A DNA stretch of 64,000 nucleotides from contig JABYQQ010000024.1 of assembly GCA_022605405.1 (NCBI GenBank), forward strand, positions 558,001 through 622,000. The letters are read 5' to 3'. The position numbers were made by a program, and so were the translations under genes. The notes under the pieces are model-generated. The model worked only from the letters and a program-made list of their open reading frames with translations, did not search any database and had not been told where the DNA came from. Shown here one piece after another: positions 1-9,914 of this stretch. The number at the start of each line of letters is the position of its first letter. Position 1 is the first letter of the stretch. This DNA comes from Earliella scabrosa. Taxonomy: Eukaryota; Basidiomycota; Agaricomycetes; Polyporales; Polyporaceae.

Positions 1-2166
1 GAGCGTGTGCCCAGGAACGACACGCAACGACTGCCGTGGACCCGGAAGCTGTCTCACAGGACGTCCTAGTAGCGTAAACTCTAAATTATAAGATTTATGG
101 AGTGGAGGAAGCGGAGGGCGGGTCCTCCGGGAGGAGGGAGCGGTGGTCCGGCGTTCTCCATCGACGACCAAGACCGTGTGTCCAGGAACGACACGCAACG
201 ACTGCCGTGGACCCGGACGCCGCCTCAAAGACCGCCGTAGTGAAAAAGGCTTTACTTCATAGTATTCACAGAGTCTACGCAGCGGAGGACGGGTCCTCCG
301 GGAGGAGGGAGCGGTGGTCCGGCGTTCTCCATCGACGACCAAGACCGTGTGCCCAGGAACGACACGCAACGACTGCCGTGGAGCCGGACGCCGTCTCAAA
401 GGCCGCCGTAGTAGAAAGGACTTTACTTCATAGTATTCACAGAGTCTACGCAGCGGAGGACGGGTCCTCCGGGAGGAGGGAGCGGTGGTCCGGCGTTCTC
501 CATCGACGACCAAGACCGTGCGCCCAGGAACGACACGCAACGACTGCCGTGAACCCAGAAGCGGCCCACAGCAGCGTTCTTGTGCTGCTGGCTTGACATG
601 CTGGTAGAAATAGCAGAGACCGAGCGCTCCGGAGGTTGGAGCGGTGGTCCGGCGTTCTCCATCGACGACCAAGACCGTGTGCCCAGGAACGACACGCAAC
701 GACTGCCGTGGACCCGGACGCCGCCTCAAAAACCGCCGTAGTGAAAAAGGCTTTACTTCATAGTATTCACAGAGTCTACGCAGCGGAGGACGGGTCCTCC
801 GGGAGGAGGGAGCGGTGGTCCGGCGTTCTCCATCGACGACCAAGACCGTGCGCCCAGGAACGACACGCAACGACTGCCGTGAGCCCAAAAGCGGCCCACA
901 GCAGCGTTCCTGTGCTGCTGGCTTGACATGCCGGCAGAAATAGCAGAGACCGTGCGTCCCGGAGGTTGGAGCGGTGGTCCGGCGTTCTCCATCGACGACC
1001 AAGACCGTGTGCCCAGGAACGACATGCAGCGACTGCCGTGGACCCGGACGCCGTCTCAAAGGCCGCCGTAGTAAAAAGGACTTTACTTCATAGTATTCAC
1101 AGAGTCTACGCAGCGGAGGACGGGTCCTCCGGGAGGAGGGAGCGGTGGTCCGGCGTTCTCCATCGACGACCAAGACCGTGCGCCCAGGAACGACACGCAA
1201 CGACTGCCGTGAACCCAGAAGCGGCCCACAGCAGCGTTCTTGTGCTGCTGGCTTGACATGCTGGTAGAAATAGCAGAGACCGAGCGCTCCGGAGGTTGGA
1301 GCGGTGGTCCGGCGTTCTCCATCGACGACCAAGACCGTGTGCCCAGGAACGACACGCAACGACTGCCGTGGACCCGGACGCCGCCTCAAAAACCGCCGTA
1401 GTGAAAAAGGCTTTACTTCATAGTATTCACAGAGTCTACGCAGCGGAGGACGGGTCCTCCGGGAGGAGGGAGCGGTGGTCCGGCGTTCTCCATCGACGAC
1501 CAAGACCGTGCGCCCAGGAACGACACGCAACGACTGCCGTGAGCCCAAAAGCGGCCCACAGCAGCGTTCCTGTGCTGCTGGCTTGACATGCCGGCAGAAA
1601 TAGCAGAGACCCTGCGTCCCGGAGGTTGGAGCGGTGGTCCGGCGTTCTCCATCGACGACCAAGACCGTGTGCCCAGGAACGACACGCAGCGACTGCCGTG
1701 GACCCGGACGCCGTCTCAAAGGCCGCCGTAGTAAAAAGGACTTTACTTCATAGTATTCACAGAGTCTACGCAGCGGAGGACGGGTCCTCCGGGAGGAGGG
1801 AGCGGTGGTCCGGCGTTCTCCATCGACGACCAAGACCGTGCGCCCAGGAACGACACGCAGCGACTGCCGTGGACCCGGACGCCGTCTCAAAGGCCGCCGT
1901 AGTAGAAAGGACTTTACTTCATAGTATTCACAGAGTCTACGCAGCGGAGGACGGGTCCTCCGGGAGGAGGGAGCGGTGGTCCGGCGTTCTCCATCGACGA
2001 CCAAGACCGTGCGCCCAGGAACGACACGCAACGACTGCCGTGAACCCAGAAGCGGCCCACAGCAGCGTTCTTGTGCTGCTGGCTTGACATGCTGGTAGAA
2101 ATAGCAGAGACCGAGCGCTCCGGAGGTTGGAGCGGTGGTCTTGCTGTCTCCATCGACGACCAGTTC
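1..2166. repeat. Higher-order tandem satellite (171/159-bp monomers, 660-bp super-repeat)
   Basis: Thirteen monomers are marked by the shared start gcggtggtccggcgttctcc at 140, 311, 482, 641, 812, 971, 1142, 1301, 1472, 1631, 1802 and 1973, plus a decayed copy at 2132. Spacing is 171 or 159 bp and mostly alternates, giving a 330-bp dimer. The 159-bp monomers come in two variants (ending near cgagcgctcc or cgtgcgtccc) that also alternate, so the true period is 660 bp. The 171-bp type carries the perfect inverted repeat GGAGGAC-gg-GTCCTCC. Long open frames cross the array on both strands, but they come from the repeat and have no start/stop logic. The array begins before the window. It may be subterminal DNA of the neighbouring KDZ element 1; that is inference. 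Confidence 0.95.
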
Positions 2167-2259
2167 AGCCGGCGCTACTGACTGAGAATGGGGAGCGAAG
2201 CAGAGGGCAGTTTTCTACCCTCAACGAGGCGCCCAAACCGTGTCTCTCCCTCCATCGCA

Positions 2260-3042
2260 ATGACGGACCCCCCCGAAAATGCACTTACGCCGCCAACTGC
2301 GAGGCTAGGAATGAATGCCTGCACAGATGTGCTATATTCCGCTCGCTTGGAGGTCGTCCTCTGTATCTGGAGAATCAGTCATGCTATTCGTGCTCTACCA
2401 CCCAGCCCCGACTTGGAGACAGTGGAGCGATGGAATCATGGCATCGGCCGTGAACTTGTACGTTTTTCTGTCATTTACTCTGCGGATTATCGACAGTGGG
2501 TGCTCTAGTGGCGTGCTATTGCTGCGATGGGCCTTCAGTCCGTCATGTACATGCACGAAGCCATGTACCCGCGTCGTCAATCGAAGGCGTTGACATGTCT
2601 CCTTGAGCACCTTCACTGGACCTACAATCGAGCCCTGCGATTCGACATATCTACCTTCAACCGCACATATTACAGCGACCTTTCCGACGCTGTCGCTGAT
2701 AGTCAAGAGCTGGCCAACATGGATGCAGTCTGGAGCCACCCGCAGTGGTGGAGATGGGGGCCGGAAGGTCCCTCGGAGGGACCCGTGCCGCAGTGGTGGA
2801 CTTGCCCGACCTCCCATGTGGTGCGTACATTGTCATGCAACCTAAAGTATTCATGTCATACCGTTCTGGGCGTACAGCCTTACCCCATGCCGGTCTTTGC
2901 CTCGGAGCTCTGTGAGCTTCGAGCTAACTCCGCGCACGTTCATCAAACCATTCAAGATATGATATCGAGCAGGGACGAGTCGATTGAGGATGTGCGGCGG
3001 CGAATTGCAAGGCTAGAGGAGCGTATCTATGGGTTCGAGTAA
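2260..3042 (+). CDS. KDZ companion protein D1 (uncharacterised, three exons)
   Basis: Predicted exons are 2260-2457, 2509-2820 and 2878-3042, with GTACGT and GTGCGT donors and CTAG and ACAG acceptors, all phase 0. The product is about 224 residues. It starts MTDPPENAL and contains WRISHAI, HGIGRELV, then at the exon 2 start WRAIAAMG, a Trp-rich WW..P segment before intron 2, and a charged, probably helical C-terminus. No known domain is recognised. The same motifs, order and intron positions recur in the gene at 41688-42381 beside the second KDZ transposase, although the two proteins are strongly diverged. The stop lies 67 bp from the stop of the convergent KDZ gene. Conservation beside two different KDZ transposases argues for a transposon-encoded accessory factor; its biochemical role is unknown. 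Confidence 0.7.
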
Positions 3043-3109
3043 AAATCTGCACAGATGTATGTTACAGGCCTCGGCGCGAAGAACAATTGTAAGCGGGGAC
3101 TCTCAACCC

Positions 3110-6100
3110 TCAATCTACAACGGCTTGAATCTGCTCGTCCGTTGTTCTCTCTATAAGCAACCCCAGAAGTCTCGTTCGAAATCTACCAATGTCCTTCTCG
3201 GAAAGTCTGACCGACTCAAACCCTTGCAGCAGTGCGGCAATGCACGCCAGCACCCAGATTCCGCAATCATAACCGTTTGTCTGCAATTTGTCCGACTGTT
3301 ACAGTTATTGAGTCTTCAGAGGGTAAGTTGGGCTCTCGGAGAGAGACTTACCGTCACAGTATGCGCGCACCACTCTTCGCCGTCAAGGCTTTGCATGGGC
3401 AACCCGCGCTCATGCGCAAGGCGTCGAAGCCGGTGTACGAGGGCAAACACGACCTTCTTCATAGTAAGCAAGACCGCCGGTTGCCATTCTTTACTTAAGG
3501 GAGCACTCACCTGCGCATCATGTTCCCAGGAGGTGCGGTGCGCCAGGCTGTCAAAGTACGCGATCCGACACTCCTTGAGATAAACAATGGCCAGCTCCCA
3601 ATGTTGTATGTCGGGCTTGTGGACTGGGATAATCCAGATGTCCTTCTCCCAGTAGCGCGCTGTGCGGCTGCTGTTCCAGACGGCCTGGTCGGTGCTTGTG
3701 CCGTTGCGATGTTGCGCCATTGTGAAGCTATGCAGGATGGCTATATTCCCGCCGGCATTTGAGGCGCCGAAGTGAAGAACAAGTAGCTGCGCGCAGCCGT
3801 TGACGCAGTCATCGTTCAGCCACCTCTCGGGGCGCAGACGATCGATATCGAGGGGGGAGAAGACAAGAGGTCGGAGGGTGTGATCGGGATGAGGAAGTAT
3901 GCGGTTAGTGCTTGAACCGCTTGGTCGGGAGTTTGATTTCGGGATCGAGAGCGTTGTCTCAGTCTTTGCCTCAAACTGTATGGTGTCAGCGACCTAGTAT
4001 AAGTAGATAGAATTGTGAAATCGGAGCGACGCACCGGATCCGGGACCTTCACGATGAGGAGTTCCCTCTGAAACATATCTTCAATGTATTCTGCCTGGCC
4101 GCGCTGCGCGTCGGATGGGGTGTACTCGGAGCCTGCTTCTCGGGAGTTGTGGGGAGGTCCTGTTGTGCAAGACCGGTAAGCGGCGAATGGAAGTGTGGCT
4201 CTCGAGGTAGTCACCTTCCGAGAACCACTGCGCATCACCAGTATCGCCTTGCAACTCGTCAGACCCCTGCTCGTCCTCGTCGTCGCTGTCTCCGATAAGT
4301 TCCGCGATTGCATCCTGCGCCAAGATTGTCTCCGAGTCGAAGAGAGCATCCTCCGTATCAAGCCGACCATCGTAATCAGTCGGCTCATCTTGGAAGGTGA
4401 AGTGCACCCACGTCAGGGCCGGCGCCTGGCCAATTCCGGAGATCTGGTGGGCGATGCGGACTGCTTCGGTTGTGTTGGTTGTGAATCGGATTTCTGACGC
4501 AAGTGGGGTGCGCCATCTAGCCTGAAGCAGCAGAAGCTCGGTTTTCTTCTGCTCCAGCAGAAAGTGTACTCGAGCGACTAGCTAAGGAGTCAGCGCGTGT
4601 CGACTCGCGGGAGGCAGCGAACTTACATTGGGGAGTGAGAATGGCAAGCTCAACTGCTGCAAGTTCATTGCCGTACCAACGACAGAGGTTATCCGCTTCT
4701 TCGCCGAGCCGTCGCCTCTCTTCTACACAGCGGTCCTTCAAGAGCATTGCCCGGATTCCTCGGCGTACGTTGGGTTCGTGTAGCCAGCGGGGCATTGGGG
4801 AGGGAACGGGAGTAATCCAGACGTCGGTCAGAAGACTCGGATCTTCGCGTAGTGTACTGAGTTCAGTTGGAAGCTTCGTCGGTAGAGGGATGTTCCACTT
4901 CTTACGGTACTGCCGCTTCATGGTGTCGCAGTATGAATTGAACTTGCGGATCGCAGTGAGAAGGGCCGGAGTGCGCTTTGCAATGGCCTTGCGCGTTTGT
5001 TGATGTAACTTGGTTCCTGTGTTGGAGTCAGCGCAACGACCTACTGATCGCGGGCCAGCGTAGAGCTTACCTAACGCCTGGTCACGTCCGCCCGCGGCGC
5101 GATCAAGCTTGTCCCACTCGAAGAAGCTTCCAATCGCGCGCTTTCGGATGTTGGTCTTGAGATCCCGCGCCATGATGAGAGTGTGCACGAACGCAAGCGG
5201 AAGGTCTCGGAGCTCGGGGAAATCGTCCGGAACATTGAGTGAGGCATACAGGGATTCGACCTGCTGGATGGTATGGCTGTGCGTTTTGTCTAGTTGCTTG
5301 AGGAGGTCGTGAGCTTGCGCATTGTGGTCATCATTGCCTATGCTAGTCTGCACGCCGGCGATTATTTTCTTCACCTCATCTAGGTCGGCTTGTAACCCCA
5401 ACACCTTGTCCAGCTCCTTCTTGAGCCGTGCCGGTGCGTCTGACGGATAGGAGGTAAACACTAGTATCAGCGCAGTAAATTTACGAGCCACTCACGGTTC
5501 CTGAGCGACAGCTGTGCGGCGCGCTGTAGCTGCCATTGCTCGCGAAGCTCCCCAAGCGGTACATTGGCTTCCTCAAGTTCACGGTCAGCTTTTGCGCTCC
5601 GCGCTTCAACACCATTCTTGAGTCGCGAGCGGTGCCAACTTCCGAGGTCTTCGCGGGCGATCGCATTGACGGACTCAGCATGTCGATCGAGGTACCAGAT
5701 TCGGCGAGACCTCTGCAGCTTCTTATTAGTTCTGCAGGCTGGGACGAATGGAAAAAAGAAACTTGCCCCGGATGTTCGAGTGACGCCGATCAGCTTCCGG
5801 AATTTCGACCAGACGCGCTCGGTGCCTTCGCCCTCGGTAAGCCCTAACCCCGCCCTGAGTCGTGGGTTGTAAACTAATTGACAAGACCACTGATGGCCGT
5901 ATGCATGCATGACCGATGTTGCAAACACCAGTCGCTCTACGACCGACTGGGGGAGAATGTTGTACTGCATGCAGCAGCGTCAGACCCAACAAGACCGATC
6001 CTGGTGGATGATGTAGTGCACTTACTATGTGCAGGCTACGGTCTAGAACGCATCCTATGTCGTAGAAGACGGCAACGGTCGCGGCAGATGGGAGGAACGA

Positions 6101-8457
6101 TATGAAGTGCTCCAGGAGAGCCACTCCATACTTCTGCTGCTCCCCCGGAGTGTCCACGTTCGCGAGGAAAAGAACGATGTCGTGTCTGCATACCAGAGCC
6201 ATCAGGCCGGTGTCGTCAAACTTGGCACCGTGTGTCTTGGCTTTCTGCTCGTCAGCAGCGTCAAAGGACTTCTCGCACTCATCCAGGGCAGAGTCAGGCA
6301 CTACGCTCTTGTGTTCGCGGGGCGCGGTCTTCCGTGCTGCGTCGATCCGCGCCCCAACTGCATCAACCGCGTCCTTCGAGATGAAGTACTTCGGCTCGTG
6401 AAACCACGGACTGTCACCAGCCGCAAGGTTATGGCGCTGACTGAAGGTCGCATCAATAGCGACATGTACGTCGCCGCCGTCGCTACCATTCGATGCTATT
6501 GTGAGTATGATTCTTAAAGTCTGTCCGCTATGAGACGCCTACCTATCGAAGTTGCGGCCAAATTTGGTTCCTCCAAAGCATGCCGGGCACCGCTTTTGCA
6601 GCACGCGGCTGCAGGTCCCCGAGCTCAGCTTCGACCCAGTCGTACGCAACTCGGTCTCTTTGGAGGTGTCTGGAGTGGGCTGAGTGCGGCGTGGCCCCTG
6701 CTGCACAGCAGCATTCATGCTTGACGACGGCTCAGGACGTCCCGGAGGACATCCGATGGCTACGGCGGGGGCTAGGGCGCACGAGGCGCTCACGGACACG
6801 CCACGAGTCGGAGGTCCGCTCGTGGGTCCAGTCTGAGGTTCTTGTGTACCTCTGGGTGTATGTCTCGCGGGAGTAGTGATGCCGGGAGGCCCGCGTGAAG
6901 CTCCGTCGACGTGTCCGGGCGGTCCTCCTGCCGGACGTCCCCCTGTTTCCTCTAGCGGACGTCCTACCGGGCCGCTTGACGGACGTCCGAGTGGACCTCC
7001 CTCCGGACGTTCCCTTGGATTTCTGGGTGCACCTTCAAGAGCGCCTTGGTCGCGATGATCCGTGGGACGTCCGGGTAGACCTCCGGGCAGACATTCCCTC
7101 AGACCTTCAAGCACACCTCCAGAAGCGCCTTTGTCTTGAGAATCCGATGGACGTTGGCTCGGAGGTCCTGGGAGACCATCTGGGACGTCATGAGCATGTC
7201 CGCAGGAAGGTCTCGTTGGATGTTCTGTTGAGGTCTCGTCCATCGGCCCTCGGGCTGTAATTATCCTCAACATGGTGCAACCCCATTGCGTGCATGAGTC
7301 TGTCGGACTTACATTGTCTCCCGGAAGATGTTGCTGACTCTTCGCGGTTTGAATGAGAGGCTTTGAATGCTCGCACGGCTTGAACGCTCTCATCCACGGC
7401 GGACTCAACCAGAGTATCTACCTGGTTTCGGAGGCAGTCGTACCATTGTACAGCGTAGCCCAGTCCTCGGCGGAATGGATCCCGGATAGGCTCCCCCTGG
7501 AGAGACGGGTAGGTCAGTAAGTCAGGCTTCAATATCTTTGGCGGTGCGTCAAACCTTGTCGTTGAGGATAGGGAAGCCTCGACGCTGATACAATGACTTC
7601 AGGGCTCCCGCAAGGGCGGTAATAGCATCAGCAGATCGCTCGAATAGAGCGAAGTACAGGTCAAGAAGATCGATGGAAACCGCCATTCGGGGCTGGGATG
7701 GGGCAGTGGGGAAAAGTCCGTTTCGAACAAGAGTTCGCGGGAGTGATATGCACGCACACGAATGGACGTCAAGTGCAACAAGATCTAACAAGAATTAATG
7801 CAATCGTTACATGTAGAGTCGCATATACAACTCACAATCAAAGTGGAGACACGTGATGTTTGTGACTTCTGTCATGCACATTGGATTGACGCACTGGTGA
7901 ACAACATTACCGGAGACTCGGCCCGTTCGTCGTTGTGCCGCTTGCAGATAGGTCAAATATTCGGGCACCAAGTCAGGGAGCAACCCGAGCCACACTCCAT
8001 ATAGTCGGTTCGTGGCTTCGTCAGGGTGGAGCCGCCGGAGGCGCTTGGGAGGTGTGCTCTTGGCACCATCGTACGGATCGTCGCTGTCTGCGGGGATTTC
8101 GGGAGGGAACATAGTGGACTCGGAAGCGGGGTCATCAACGTCCGCCATCTCCGAGTCAGAATCAATGTCGACCTTGACTCGACTGGAGCTGCGCGTCTGT
8201 CTAACATTCGAGTTGGGTGTGGACGGAGTTGGTGGATGTAGGAGCTCATCCAATTCTTGCGAAAGATGTTCTTGCAATAGGAGGGCGTCAGGTCGGACTA
8301 CAATCGCTGAATCCTTCCGAGGTGCACGCCGGCCCTGAGGCGTACTGAAATGGTCGCCTACGGTCTGTTGTATACGCCGAGGGGGTCGGCGTGGAGGTGT
8401 ATGGGGAGGCGGCAGCACCGTTGAGGGCTCCATCGTCGTGGACTGAGAAGAAGGCAC
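3110..8457 (-). CDS. KDZ-family transposase with CxC1-like N-terminus and C-terminal Ulp1 protease domain
   Basis: A multi-exon gene read right to left. The N-terminus (start 8457, or 8433) is Ser/Pro-rich, followed by a cysteine-cluster segment (CVNPMC, CLHFD, HSCACISLPRTLV, GLFPTAP) of the type that precedes KDZ transposases. A Gly/Pro/Arg-rich linker lies at about 6600-7200. The catalytic core then shows CPACFGG, GGDVHVAIDATFSQRH (first Asp, about 6440-6485), FDDTGLMALVCRHD, YDIGCVLDRS (second Asp, about 6040-6080) and TEGEGTERVWS (Glu, about 5815-5845). After a coiled region comes a Ulp1-like cysteine-protease domain: WLNDDCVNGCAQLL (about 3800), HWELAIVYL with YFDS (about 3560-3610), and LQTNGYDCGIWVLAC (about 3250-3285), so His, Asp, Gln and Cys are all present. 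The stop is TGA at 3110-3112. Exon edges were inferred by eye. The transposase would cut and move the element; the protease may process SUMO-like modifiers or self-process. No frame break was noticed. Confidence 0.85.
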
Positions 8458-8733
8458 AGGAGATGTGAGGTATTTTGCATTCTAGCGTCAATGCACGCAC
8501 GCACGCATGCAGCATGTTGGCATCGTGCCCTGCGCAGCACGCCATGTATGGGACAGCAACTAGTATGGTATTGTGTATACCATCCAGATGGCGTAGCTCA
8601 TGCTATCGGAGGTCCACGCGGAGGTCAAGGTAATACGCTGCAGGTCCGCGGTGAGGTCCGCCGAGAAGTACCCCGGGCGCACAGGGCATCTAAGAATAGA
8701 TCGGACTGTAGGAGCTCGGACAGGGGGGGTCTT
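8458..8733. other. Right flank of KDZ element 1, boundary not resolved
   Basis: No gene is seen. The stretch has a cgcacgcacgcatgcatgc-like tract near 8490 and several ggaggtcc/gaggtccgc motifs at 8605-8665, which resemble the GGAGGAC/GTCCTCC inverted repeat of the left satellite. The element must end here, because the last exon of the broken DUF6534 gene begins at 8734. No inverted terminus could be matched, since the other end is not identifiable in the window. Confidence 0.35.
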
Positions 8734-9240
8734 TCAGACATCTTTCCCATCTACAACGAATAGGGTCAATGGGATAGGTCCAGGACCTGCCCTAGGTGTT
8801 CCGGCATGGATCCCTGCCAAGAGTACGGTAAATCCCGTGGCTTCGCGACCCGAGTAGTAAGTGAGATTCACCTTCAATTCTCTATCGAAGTTCGCGCAAG
8901 CGCTTAGCAAGAGTGTATCCCCGAGGAGTTGCAAATTTGTTGGATCCTCGTCATCTGCTCTCGTAAAGAATTTCGCACATTGAGGGTCGCAAGGAGGGAG
9001 TTGAGGAACACTGTGAGGGTCGTGTGAGCGTCAGCATGGATCAAGATGATGATCTCAAGTTGCGGGGTGACTGACACTTCGGTAATAGGATATAAAACGC
9101 GATGTATATGAAAGTGTGAGGCGAAGCTGCATACTGAGACACGTTGAGCATCGCTGTGGTCTGATATGCGACGTCACATTACTGCAATCAATGACGCCAG
9201 CGCGCAGGCGCTGTGTTGAAGATCAGCACCATTCCAAGCT
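8734..9240 (-). pseudogene. DUF6534 membrane-protein gene, 3' part (fragment 3 of 3)
   Basis: Read on the minus strand, this stretch holds an intron acceptor (CAACACAG), then CALASLIAV, SQYAASPHTFIYIAFYILLP and a C-terminal tail ending VVDGKDV with a stop at 8734-8736. TFIYIAFYxxL is characteristic of the last transmembrane segment of basidiomycete DUF6534 proteins. The exon fits exactly, in phase, to the exon at 24523-24741: joining the donor after GALTT to this acceptor reads TGALTTACALASLI. A TGA follows shortly after LIAVM and may be a small unrecognised intron or a disabling change. Plavaka starts at 9241, within the intron. Confidence 0.75.
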
Positions 9241-9256
9241 CATCAGCAATGTGTCA
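9241..9256 (+). repeat. Plavaka left terminal inverted repeat
   Basis: CATCAGCAATGTGTCA, perfectly inverted at 24507-24522. Beyond 16 bp the two ends match only loosely (actctacttggg versus cctccttgaggg). The left flank ends in ct. Confidence 0.85.
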
Positions 9257-9261
9257 ACTCT

Positions 9262-9450
9262 ACTTGGGTAGCTTGGGCAAGCAACATAAGTAGGCCAAGT
9301 TCGCCAAGAGAGCATGCTTGGTCAAGCCAGGTCCGTCTCTCAGAAAAAGTAGATTGACTTGACCAAGATCCTCAAGTAGCAGTCCAAGCTGGCTGTAAGC
9401 GGTAACACCAAGCAGAGATGGTCGGGAACGAGCACGCGCACACGCTAAAT
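9262..9450. repeat. Plavaka left subterminal motif cluster
   Basis: Short CTTGG, CCAAG and TCAAG words recur about every 10-25 bp in both orientations (cttgggtagcttgggcaag, ggccaag, gccaag, cttggtcaag, gaccaag, tccaag, caccaag). The same words cluster just inside the right terminus. In CACTA-type elements such subterminal repeats are transposase-binding sites; that role here is inference. Confidence 0.6.
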
Positions 9451-9914
9451 AACAGGCCAAAACGTGTATATTGGCCCGGGCTTTTCTGGTTTTATAAGAG
9501 GGATAGTACGAATGTATATAGGATGGTATCATATGCAGCCGGAGCGTACATTAGCAGGAAATAGGGAAGGGGACAACGAGAGAGGGGATGATGACAGAGA
9601 CGAGATAGGGAACGACAAGAGAGGGGACGACGCAAGAGGGAACATCGGGGGATGGGGATGACAAGACAGGGGACGACGAGCAAGAGGGAGAAAAGAGGCA
9701 GTCAAGATATAGACATCACAATATGCTGCGTGAACATGAAAGAGGGATAGGACGAAAGGAGAGAGATGGATGGGGGAACAGGGCAGACAGGAGAGATGAT
9801 GCGCGTCACGATGATGACGCGTGCAAGCGCGAAGACGAGAGAGATATATGCACCTGCGTATCTGTGAGCTAAGGGCCGCCATGACATGGCATGCGTCAAG
9901 GGTGCTCACCTCTT
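9451..9914. other. Purine-rich non-coding tract in Plavaka
   Basis: A strongly strand-biased stretch of gagaggggatgatgacag-like words (about 9545-9800), with open frames that are only by-products of low complexity. It lies downstream of the minus-strand accessory gene. No gene, RNA or repeat unit is recognised. Confidence 0.5.

Noticed and set aside
102..2087. Repeated open frames on both strands (products of 90-164 residues).
   Set aside because: They are copies of the same satellite unit, present on both strands at once, with no splice or start logic; a by-product of a stop-poor repeat.
1..2166. CRISPR-like array.
   Set aside because: Eukaryotic context, 159/171-bp monomers with no unique spacers, and higher-order periodicity.
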